From Gammaproteobacteria bacterium (GTDB lineage Bacteria; Pseudomonadota; Gammaproteobacteria; Steroidobacterales; Steroidobacteraceae), in assembly GCA_005877705.1 (NCBI GenBank), contig VBNY01000180.1, forward strand, positions 1 through 17,166: 17,166 bases of DNA, read 5' to 3'. The notes beneath the pieces were generated by a model that saw only the letters and a list, made by a program, of their open reading frames with translations, was not told where the DNA came from and made no database searches. A program made the position numbers and the translations under genes. Positions 7,676-13,758 of this stretch are shown one piece after another; position 1 is the first letter of the stretch, and each line of letters opens with the position of its first letter.

Positions 7676-8249
7676 GCACCGAGCGCCACTCGATCAGCTC
7701 TCACGAGCGCGCAACACCGAAACGCTGCACGATGCCGATGCCGGTCTGCGTGTCACGCCCGTTACGGACAGAGGCCTGCTGCTGCTGCAGGGCTCGCCGG
7801 AAGATGCCGTACTGCGCGATGCCATCGGACGACAAATCGGCGCTCGAGTGCCGGGTCCACAGACAACAGACATTCGCGGCGAGTATGCGCTGCTGTGGAT
7901 GACGCCGAAGGAGTGGCTGCTCGAGCTGCCGGCCGCCGAAACGTCGGCCGTTCAAGGGGCGCTGGTCGCTCGGCTTGCGCCATCACTTGCGGCAATCACT
8001 GACATCAGCGATGCCCTCGCGTGCTTCGACATAGGCGGCGACCCTGCAATGGACGTACTCATGACCGGCTGCAGCCTCGACCTACGCCCTCACGCCTTCG
8101 CTGCCGGGCGCGTGGCGCGCACTGCTATCGCCGATGTGCATGCGATCATCTGGAAGCCCGGAATCGCGCACCTTTTCCGCTGCTGGGTGGATCGCAGCTT
8201 CGCGGAGCACTTTTGGAACTGGCTCGCGGACAGCCCCGCGAGATGGTAA
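7668..8249 (+). CDS. soxG: Sarcosine oxidase subunit gamma
   Basis: A 193-residue gamma chain. Family features are RGLLLLQGSP, GEYALLWMTPKEWLLELPA (the conserved W-x-x-P-x-E-W-L pattern), ITDISDALACFDIGG, LMTGCSLDLRPHAF and a C-terminal RCWVDRSFAEHFWNWL. The subunit is structural, related to the GcvT C-terminal fold, and completes the alpha-beta-gamma-delta tetramer. Its ATG lies inside the end of soxA (8-base overlap) and its TAA overlaps the tetR start by 7 bases, so it is tightly coupled on both sides. Its intact state contrasts with the frameshift in soxA. Confidence 0.9.
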   Translation: MLEHRAPLDQLSRARNTETLHDADAGLRVTPVTDRGLLLLQGSPEDAVLRDAIGRQIGARVPGPQTTDIRGEYALLWMTPKEWLLELPAAETSAVQGALVARLAPSLAAITDISDALACFDIGGDPAMDVLMTGCSLDLRPHAFAAGRVARTAIADVHAIIWKPGIAHLFRCWVDRSFAEHFWNWLADSPARW

Positions 8250-8803
8250 AGCGGGTCCGAGATGACTGGCTCGACCTTGCGCGCGAGACGCTGATCCGCG
8301 CCGGCATCGAGGCGGTGAGCGTGCAGCGCCTGTCGCGCAGGCTCGGCGTGACGCGCGGCGGCTTCTACGGCTACTTCGGCACCCGGGACAGGCTGCTCGC
8401 CCGGCTGCTGCAGGATTGGCGCGCAATCAATACCGGCGCGCTGCGCAGAATTGCCGCACCCGCCCGCAAGGACGGGGCCGTGCAGATCAATGAGCTCGTG
8501 CGAATGTGGATCGAGGACCAGGACTACAGTCCGGAATACGATGCCGCGGTACGTGACTGGGCGCGCCGCGCTCCCAAGGTTGCGCGTGTCGTGCGCAGAG
8601 TCGACGTCGAGCGCATCCGCCTCATCACGCGCATTTTCCGCAATCTCGACTTCCGGCCTGCCGAGGCGCACATCCGGGCGCGGATAACGTACTACCATCA
8701 GGTCGGTTATTACACGCTTGCGGTCCATGAGAGCCGTCGCACGCGCAGGCGATTGAGCCCTATGTACGCTCTCGTACTGACAGGATCACGGCATCCACGG
8801 TGA
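8243..8803 (+). CDS. TetR/AcrR-family transcriptional regulator
   Basis: A 186-residue TetR protein. The N-terminal helix-turn-helix is typical: ARETLIRAGIEAVSVQRLSR followed by RLGVTRGGFYGYFGTRDRLL. The C-terminal ligand/dimer domain has YDAAVRDWARRAPKVARVVR and ITYYHQVGYYTLAVHESRR. The ATG at 8243 overlaps the soxG stop, so it is the last gene of the sox operon and would be co-expressed with its presumed targets. By position it is likely to bind the palindrome at 3146-3161 and be released by the pathway substrate; this is inferred. A longer open frame extends upstream but is an out-of-phase read of soxG. Confidence 0.88.
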   Translation: MVKRVRDDWLDLARETLIRAGIEAVSVQRLSRRLGVTRGGFYGYFGTRDRLLARLLQDWRAINTGALRRIAAPARKDGAVQINELVRMWIEDQDYSPEYDAAVRDWARRAPKVARVVRRVDVERIRLITRIFRNLDFRPAEAHIRARITYYHQVGYYTLAVHESRRTRRRLSPMYALVLTGSRHPR

Positions 8804-8849
8804 TGAGCAGCTCGCACCGGTGTCTTGCTCGCCGGGTGACGGCACTGCT

Positions 8850-9104
8850 TCAGGTGCGATGCCAGTAAGCGTTCATGATGGAGGGGACCTGTCCGAGCTT
8901 TGCCGCGATCAGGGTGAGCGTGTTTTCGGGCACAGTCGCGATGTCGACCTGGATGTGAAACATTCCGGTCGTACCCAACTCGGCAACGACTCGGCGCGGC
9001 AGGACGTTCAGATTCTGGAAGCGCTCCAGGACGCGCGCGAGCACGCCGGGATCGGCGTCAGCGACAACGCGAAGACGTAACAGAGAGAATTCCTGGGAAG
9101 ACAT
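8850..9104 (-). CDS. Orphan ACT-domain protein
   Basis: An 84-residue protein starting MSSQEFSLLRLRVVADADPG and carrying VLARVLERFQNLNVLPRRVV and GMFHIQVDIATVPENTLTLI. This is one ACT fold of the kind in acetolactate synthase regulatory subunits (IlvM/IlvH). ACT domains bind amino acids and regulate a partner enzyme. GAGGAA lies about 9 bases before the ATG at 9104, which favours it over an upstream in-frame codon at 9128. No catalytic partner is in the window. It converges with the TetR gene across a 46-base gap. A strong hairpin lies upstream at 9152-9176, possibly in the leader. The fold call is fairly sure, the partner unknown. Confidence 0.75.
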   Translation of the reverse strand: MSSQEFSLLRLRVVADADPGVLARVLERFQNLNVLPRRVVAELGTTGMFHIQVDIATVPENTLTLIAAKLGQVPSIMNAYWHRT

Positions 9105-9151
9105 GCAAGCAATTCCTCGCACAACCAACGGACAGAGCGGACACCACCGGC

Positions 9152-9176
9152 ACCCGGCTTTCAGCGAAAGCCGGGT
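9152..9176. repeat. Perfect 11-bp hairpin, 3-base loop
   Basis: ACCCGGCTTTC, AGC, GAAAGCCGGGT: a perfect 11-bp inverted repeat with a 3-base loop. Flanking ACCA and TGGT could extend it with a small bulge. It lies 48-72 bases upstream of the ACT gene on its coding strand and has no T tract on either side, so it is not a standard terminator. It could be a leader structure of that gene or a repeat element. Confidence 0.6.
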
Positions 9177-9241
9177 TGGTAATAAGCGCGCTGTCGTGTA
9201 CGAGTAAATTCATGTCTCTTTGAGAGTATGCCGCGTCGCTG

Positions 9242-9300
9242 CCGAACCTGTCACGCGCTCCTTTTACGCTGGCGCACGGCGCAGCGGCTTACAGGTTCGG
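9242..9300. repeat. 59-bp unit bounded by 10-bp perfect inverted repeats
   Basis: CCGAACCTGT (9242-9251) and ACAGGTTCGG (9291-9300) are perfect inverted repeats around a 39-base centre. The right arm is where the GNAT-like reading frame at 9289-9369 loses its family similarity. The ends do not match the integron attC core consensus. It may be a miniature mobile element or a structured RNA; neither is shown. Confidence 0.5.
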
Positions 9301-9369
9301 ATCCCAAAGCGGCAGCCACGCGTCGAAATCCGCCGGCGCCACGCCACGAATAATGAGCCCATCAATCAC
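9289..9369 (-). pseudogene. N-terminal remnant of a GNAT acetyltransferase
   Basis: A 26-codon minus-strand frame from a GTG at 9369 reads LIIRGVAPADFDAWLPLWD. This matches the usual opening of many GNAT N-acetyltransferases (IRxxxPxDFDAWLPLWDGYNAFY). After WD it reads PNL and stops, so the acetyl-CoA-binding core is gone. AAGGG sits about 9 bases before the GTG. No continuation of the GNAT fold is visible on the other side of the inverted-repeat unit at 9242-9300. The identification rests on one short segment. Confidence 0.45.
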
Positions 9370-9600
9370 GTTGGATGCCCTTTGGGCCGGTCGCGGGATT
9401 GCATGACAACCTGAGACTCGAGCCGAGCGTACGCAGCAGCAACTTGCGCGCCCGAATCCAAACACGGCCGGCCGACAGGGCGGCCTTTCTCGATTTGCAA
9501 TCCCCCTAACTGCATATGCGCCGTCTATCGCAAGAGGTCTGTCGTTACAGCTGCGGCTACGTAGACTAGCCGCGCTGACAGACTTGAGGAAGGGTGTCCT
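9370..9600. other. Non-coding stretch upstream of the small membrane ORF
   Basis: No protein-coding frame with recognisable similarity is visible on either strand here. It should contain the promoter of the 9601 ORF, but I see no convincing -35/-10 pair; TAGACT at 9562-9567 is the best -10-like hexamer. GGCCG/CGGCC arms near 9465-9485 followed by TTTCT could make a weak plus-strand terminator. The ribosome binding site of the next ORF, GAGGAAGGG, lies at 9586-9594. Confidence 0.3.
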
Positions 9601-9696
9601 ATGGAACTTCTTGCACTTGACATTGTCACGGCCTTCGCGCTGCTTGTCGGTCACTTCGTCATCGTCGTTTGGAACCGACTGTCGCGTTCGACCTGA
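9601..9696 (+). CDS. 31-residue putative single-span membrane protein
   Basis: ATG to TGA, 31 codons. The peptide begins MELLALDIVTAFALLVG, continues with HFVIVVW and ends NRLSRST. Residues about 5-25 are almost wholly hydrophobic, and a short basic tail would stay in the cytoplasm. GAGGAAGGG ends 6 bases before the ATG, one of the best ribosome binding sites in the window, and a strong intrinsic terminator starts 7 bases after the stop. Together these indicate a compact monocistronic gene. It does not look like CydX, KdpF or CcoQ and I do not recognise it. It could also be the short ORF of a dual-function small RNA. It is too short for most gene callers. Confidence 0.6.
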   Translation: MELLALDIVTAFALLVGHFVIVVWNRLSRST

Positions 9697-9703
9697 CGCT
9701 GTG

Positions 9704-9737
9704 GGCCGCCCGCCTGGCGCGGCGGGCGGCCTCTTTT
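9704..9737 (+). terminator. Intrinsic terminator of the 31-codon ORF
   Basis: GGCCGCCCGCC (9704-9714), loop TGGCGC, GGCGGGCGGCC (9721-9731), then TCTTTT. A perfect 11-bp GC stem with a T-rich tail on the plus strand. It is the clearest intrinsic terminator in the window and ends the transcript carrying the 9601 ORF. Confidence 0.88.
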
Positions 9738-9805
9738 AACTGTTGGAGCAACTCCCGCGCCTGACACCCACCGCCTGCAACGGACGCCTTGGCCCCAGAG
9801 CAAGC

Positions 9806-10183
9806 TCATCCATCCCGAATAACCTCCCGCAGCACAACGGCGTGGTTGAACTGCTTGTCCTTGGCTGCATAGAGAAGGATGACGGGCTGCTGCCTGGCAC
9901 GCTGTCTTAAGGCCTCCAGGTCCGTCGCGCGCTCACGCAGCTCCGCTCGATAGCGCTCTCGAAACTCAGGCCAACGTTGCCGGTCATGCGCAAACCATTT
10001 GCGTAGCTCCATACTCGGTGCGAGGTCACGCGCCCAGGCGTCTAAGGCTACGTTCTCCTTCTTGACATCCCGCGGCCACAGGCGGTCGACGAGCACGCGA
10101 AAGACGGCGGCTCGGGGCAGTTCGTCATAGATCCGCTGGATCTCGACATCCGGGGCACCATCGGGGTCACGGCGCGCCTCCAT
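9806..10183 (-). CDS. DUF488-family protein (YeaO-like)
   Basis: A protein of about 125 residues with the DUF488 signature: FRVLVDRLWPRDVKKENVAL, DAWARDLAPSMELRKWFAHD, WPEFRERYRAEL, and VILLYAAKDKQFNHAVVLRE near the C-terminus. The function of the family is unknown. The frame is open up to an ATG at 10222 (138 residues), but that start is only 23 bases from the divergent glycoside hydrolase start and its GGGGA abuts the ATG. The internal ATG at 10183 gives a normal family length and a more usual intergenic gap, so it is chosen here with moderate confidence. No operon partner is visible. Confidence 0.82.
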   Translation of the reverse strand: MEARRDPDGAPDVEIQRIYDELPRAAVFRVLVDRLWPRDVKKENVALDAWARDLAPSMELRKWFAHDRQRWPEFRERYRAELRERATDLEALRQRARQQPVILLYAAKDKQFNHAVVLREVIRDG

Positions 10184-10245
10184 CTCAGGCAGGAAACATG
10201 CTGGCGAGAGTGGCCTGATCATTCCCCTGCGGGCAGCGTAACACC

Positions 10246-11382
10246 GTGAGAACGCTTGCTCTCGTTTTATGCGTCTCGAGGGCAGTCGCGTTGCTCGCGG
10301 CCCAACCTCCCGGCGCGACGTCCGCTGTAACCGCCAAAACCAGCACCGCGGAATCTCCCCCCGCCGCGATTCTCGCTACCATGAAGCGCGTGGCGGATTG
10401 GCAGCTGGCACACCCGACCGGGTCGAACTATGACTCCGGCGAACAGGGATGGATGTATTGCGCACTGTACGCCGGAATCATGGCACTGGATGAGATCGCC
10501 GGCACGCCAAAGTACCGTGACGCGATGATCGCGATGGGAGCGAAGTTCAAATGGGAACCCGCGCCGCGTCCCTATCACGCAGACGATCAGTGCATCTCGC
10601 AGATCTACCTCGCGTTGTATTTGAAGCGCCCGGACCCGGTCATGCTCCGGCCGACCAAGGCGCGGTTCGACTTCATCCTGGCGCACCCCGTCAACAGCGA
10701 CCTGCGCATGGGTGTCAGCGGCGAGCAGCGGCGCTGGAGTTGGTGTGATGCGCTGTTCATGGCGCCCCCTGCCTGGATTCGGCTCTACCAGGCGACCGGC
10801 GATCACCGTTATCTCGACTTCATGGACAAGGAATGGTGGGCTACCTCGGATTTCCTGTACGACCGCAACGACCACCTGTTCTTCCGCGACAGCTCGTATT
10901 TCGACAAACGGGAGGCGAACGGCGCAAAGCTCTTCTGGAGCCGGGGTAACGGCTGGGTGATGGCAGGATTGGCGCGCGTGCTGCCGCTGCTGCCGGCGGA
11001 CCACCCTCACCGCAAACTCTATGAACAGCAGTTCAAGGAAATGGCGGCAAGGGTTGCTTCGCTGCAGCAGCCTGACGGTCTATGGCATCCCAGCCTGCTC
11101 GATCCCGGCTCGTTTCCGCTCAAGGAAACGAGCGGCTCGGGCTTCTTTACATTCGCGCTTGCCTGGGGGATCAACTCGGGTTTGCTGGACCGCACCGCGT
11201 ATGAGCCGGTAGTGCGCAGGGCGTGGAATGCGCTGGTCGAGTGCGTAACGCTGGAGGGCAAGCTCGAACACGTGCAGCCCGTGGCCGCAGACCCGAAGGC
11301 GTTCGATCCGGGACACACGGAGGTGTTCGGCACAGGGGCGTTTCTGCTGGCCGGCAGGGAAATCTACCGACTGGCGAGCTGA
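10246..11382 (+). CDS. Exported glycoside hydrolase, GH88/GH105-type (unsaturated uronyl hydrolase)
   Basis: A 378-residue protein of the (alpha/alpha)6-barrel GH88/GH105 group, which removes unsaturated uronic acid residues left by polysaccharide lyases (YteR on rhamnogalacturonan fragments). WSWCDALFMAPPAWIRLYQA holds D168, the likely general acid; SRGNGWVMAGLARVLPLLP and HTEVFGTGAFLLAG are family segments. It starts at GTG 10246. The N-terminus (MRTLALVLCVSRAVALLAAQ) looks like a signal peptide, which supports this start and a periplasmic or outer-surface site, although no strong ribosome binding site is seen. Length is normal. No lyase, TonB receptor or sugar transporter is next to it, so it stands alone here and its polysaccharide is unknown. 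Confidence 0.85.
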   Translation: MRTLALVLCVSRAVALLAAQPPGATSAVTAKTSTAESPPAAILATMKRVADWQLAHPTGSNYDSGEQGWMYCALYAGIMALDEIAGTPKYRDAMIAMGAKFKWEPAPRPYHADDQCISQIYLALYLKRPDPVMLRPTKARFDFILAHPVNSDLRMGVSGEQRRWSWCDALFMAPPAWIRLYQATGDHRYLDFMDKEWWATSDFLYDRNDHLFFRDSSYFDKREANGAKLFWSRGNGWVMAGLARVLPLLPADHPHRKLYEQQFKEMAARVASLQQPDGLWHPSLLDPGSFPLKETSGSGFFTFALAWGINSGLLDRTAYEPVVRRAWNALVECVTLEGKLEHVQPVAADPKAFDPGHTEVFGTGAFLLAGREIYRLAS

Positions 11383-11560
11383 TGGGTTCTACACGCGCCA
11401 ACGCAGGCGACGGGCGGGACCAAGTCTTATGTCAAATGGATCAGAGCGCGGGCGCCGCGATCGTTTCCTGGCCCCCGGGAACTGTGCTGTGCATCGGGCC
11501 GGCCAGGGAGCCTCGGAGCGATAATCTGCTCAATTCAGCAACGCTTCCGCTTACACGGCA

Positions 11561-13570
11561 ATGAACGAGCAATACAGGCCGGGGCTCCTCAGCGGTGCGC
11601 TGCTGTGCCTGTTGCTGACATGGGGCACGGTCTCCTACGCGCAGGTCGCGACCCTTGCGGACATCGATCGCGCCGAGCAGGTCGGTTGGTCCGATCCGCA
11701 GGCAGCGCTGCAGCGGCTCGACAAGCTGCAGCCCCAGGCGCAGAGCAGCGCGGACCTGGTGCAACTGCTCACTGTGCGTGGCTTGGCGTACGCCGATATC
11801 CGCCAGGATGAAGACGCACAGGCGCTGATTGCCCGCCTGCATGCGATGGGGCGCGACGACCCCTCGGCGGAGGCCGCCAGCCACCTCGTTCAAGTACATC
11901 TGTTTTACCAGCGCGATCAGTACGATCGCGCCCAAGCCGAGCTCAAATTGATCGGCGCGGAGGCTACGCTCTCCGAGCTCGAGCGCTATCGTCTCAAGGT
12001 TCTGCGTGGCTCCGTGCTGGCGTTCGCCGGCCAGCAGGAGGGCGCACTGATGGCGTACGAGCAGGCGCTCGACCTGGCGAACGCGATGCACAGCACACCC
12101 CGCGTCGTTCAGGTCAGGCTGAAACTGTCGAAGCTGTTCATGTTCACCGGCAATCTGGATCTTGCCGCCAATCAGATAGCGACCGCCCGGCGTTTGGCGG
12201 AACAGTCGCGCGATGAGGCCACGCTGGTCGGCATCTGCCTCCAGGAGGCGGACATTGCCGATCGTCGCGGCGATCAAGCCGAGGATCTGCGCGTCACGCG
12301 TGAAGCACTCGCCCATGCCCAACGGGTCGGCAGCGATCAGCTGCTGGTCGTAGTCCTGTGCGATCTCGGTGACTCATATATGAAGCGCGGCGACTACACC
12401 GCCTCGCTCGGCTATTCGCGCCGCGCTTTAGAGCTCGCACGCAAGCTGCATCGCAGCGCGCGTGAGCAGATTGTGCTGTTCAACATGGGTATTGCCGAAA
12501 TCGGCTTGGGGCACCTCGCCGAGGGCAAGCGGCGCGCGGAAAGCGCCATCCAGCGCATCCTGGCGAACGGCAATCCGGTGGACGCCCAGGACATGATGCA
12601 CGAATACCTGCCGGCGCTGGAGCGCGCCGGCGACTGGCGCGGCGCCGTCGAGGTCTACCATCGCAACGACAAGCTGCGCGACCAGCTGCTGACGACTGCG
12701 CGCGAGCAGGCTCTGCTCGACCTGTCGGCGAAGTTCCAGGACGAGCGCCGGGCTCGCGAGATCGAGCTGCTCAAGCGCGACAACGCCATCAAGAGCCGTG
12801 ACCTGCAGGCCCAGAGACTGCGTCAGCAGATGATCGTGATGGCGGCGGTGTTGATCGCACTGGTCTGCGGCGTGCTCGGTTGGGGCATCAGCCGCATCCG
12901 CAAGGTCAACGAGCGTCTGCGCCACAACAGCGAGCACGACGCGCTGACCGGGCTGTGCAACCGCCGCTACTTCAACGAGCACGTTCTGCCCAAGGAGGGC
13001 AATCGATCATTCGTCGGCTGTGCGCTGCTGGTCGATATGGATTACTTCAAGCGTATCAACGACACGCTCGGGCATCCGGCGGGGGATGCCGTGTTGGCGG
13101 CTGCCAGCAAGCGTCTTGCGAACACGTTGCGCGACAACGAGACCTTGCTGCGCTGGGGAGGCGAAGAGTTCCTGGTTCTGCTGCGCCCGATGAGCGATGC
13201 GCAGTTGAATCTCACGGCGCACCGCTTGCTGAATGCCGTGCGCAGCGAGCCCGTTGTGTGGCATGGCGAGCGCATCCGTTGCACGGTGTCCATCGGGTGC
13301 GCGAGTTTCCCGATAACTGGTGCGGCGATCGACGTGTCGCTGGATCGTGCCATCAGTCTGGTCGATAAGGCGCTGTACCACGCCAAACGTCGAGGCCGCG
13401 ATCGCGCCTGCATGATTACGCTGGTCAACGTCTATAGCGAGCAAGAGCTCGCCGCGATCAACGAGGACTTCGAGGACGCGATCGCCGATCGGCGCGTGCA
13501 GCTGGTGGAAACGGTGAGCGCGACGAGCGGGACCTACCGGACGTTGTCCAGCATTGGGCAGGTTGGATAA
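11561..13570 (+). CDS. Periplasmic-TPR, membrane-anchored diguanylate cyclase (GGDEF)
   Basis: A 669-residue protein. Residues 1-27 look like a signal peptide (GALLCLLLTWGTVSYAQ). About 30-380 hold some seven TPR-like helix pairs (LAFAGQQEGALMAYEQALDL, LGDSYMKRGDYTASLGYSRR). A coiled coil at about 385-420 leads to a membrane helix near 422-444, so the TPRs face the periplasm and the cyclase the cytoplasm. The GGDEF domain begins EHDALTGLCNRRYF; DMDYFKRIND holds metal-binding aspartates, and GGEEF is at 533-537, so it should make c-di-GMP from two GTP. At the inhibitory-site position the sequence is RDNE, not RxxD, so product inhibition may be weak. A further tail of about 50 residues follows the domain. 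No ligand is known; the TPRs probably sense a partner protein. It lies 188 bases before a second cyclase. Confidence 0.9.
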   Translation: MNEQYRPGLLSGALLCLLLTWGTVSYAQVATLADIDRAEQVGWSDPQAALQRLDKLQPQAQSSADLVQLLTVRGLAYADIRQDEDAQALIARLHAMGRDDPSAEAASHLVQVHLFYQRDQYDRAQAELKLIGAEATLSELERYRLKVLRGSVLAFAGQQEGALMAYEQALDLANAMHSTPRVVQVRLKLSKLFMFTGNLDLAANQIATARRLAEQSRDEATLVGICLQEADIADRRGDQAEDLRVTREALAHAQRVGSDQLLVVVLCDLGDSYMKRGDYTASLGYSRRALELARKLHRSAREQIVLFNMGIAEIGLGHLAEGKRRAESAIQRILANGNPVDAQDMMHEYLPALERAGDWRGAVEVYHRNDKLRDQLLTTAREQALLDLSAKFQDERRAREIELLKRDNAIKSRDLQAQRLRQQMIVMAAVLIALVCGVLGWGISRIRKVNERLRHNSEHDALTGLCNRRYFNEHVLPKEGNRSFVGCALLVDMDYFKRINDTLGHPAGDAVLAAASKRLANTLRDNETLLRWGGEEFLVLLRPMSDAQLNLTAHRLLNAVRSEPVVWHGERIRCTVSIGCASFPITGAAIDVSLDRAISLVDKALYHAKRRGRDRACMITLVNVYSEQELAAINEDFEDAIADRRVQLVETVSATSGTYRTLSSIGQVG

Positions 13571-13710
13571 AGTCACTGCATTGCGCACCGCGCCATGCGG
13601 TTCCGCGCCTTAGCCACCGCTTTGGTTCGAACCCTCTTGGGCAGTGCGTTTGCTCCACTGCGTTACATAATGCTGCGCGGAACATCACATAATCCGCCGC
13701 AATGGCGTGC

Positions 13711-13739
13711 TTGATTTCATAGACCAGAGGGACTGTACT
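13711..13739 (+). promoter_or_regulatory. Candidate sigma70 promoter for the PleD-like gene
   Basis: TTGATT (13711-13716), a 17-base spacer and TGTACT (13734-13739) lie 20 bases before the ATG at 13759. Both hexamers are imperfect, but the spacing is ideal. This would allow the second cyclase to be transcribed apart from the first. Confidence 0.35.
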
Positions 13740-13758
13740 GCTTATTGTCGTCTCACCG

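Noticed and set aside
8021..8242. Upstream extension of the TetR open frame
   Set aside because: It lies wholly inside soxG in another frame and does not resemble any TetR N-terminus; the helix-turn-helix begins just after the ATG at 8243.
9242..9300. Inverted repeat considered as an integron attC site
   Set aside because: The ends do not meet the RYYYAAC/GTTRRRY core consensus, and no integrase or cassette series is present.
13625..13660. tRNA T-loop-like GGTTCGAACC in the gap between the two cyclase genes
   Set aside because: The flanking bases do not form the T stem, and no acceptor, D or anticodon arms or CCA end are present on either strand.
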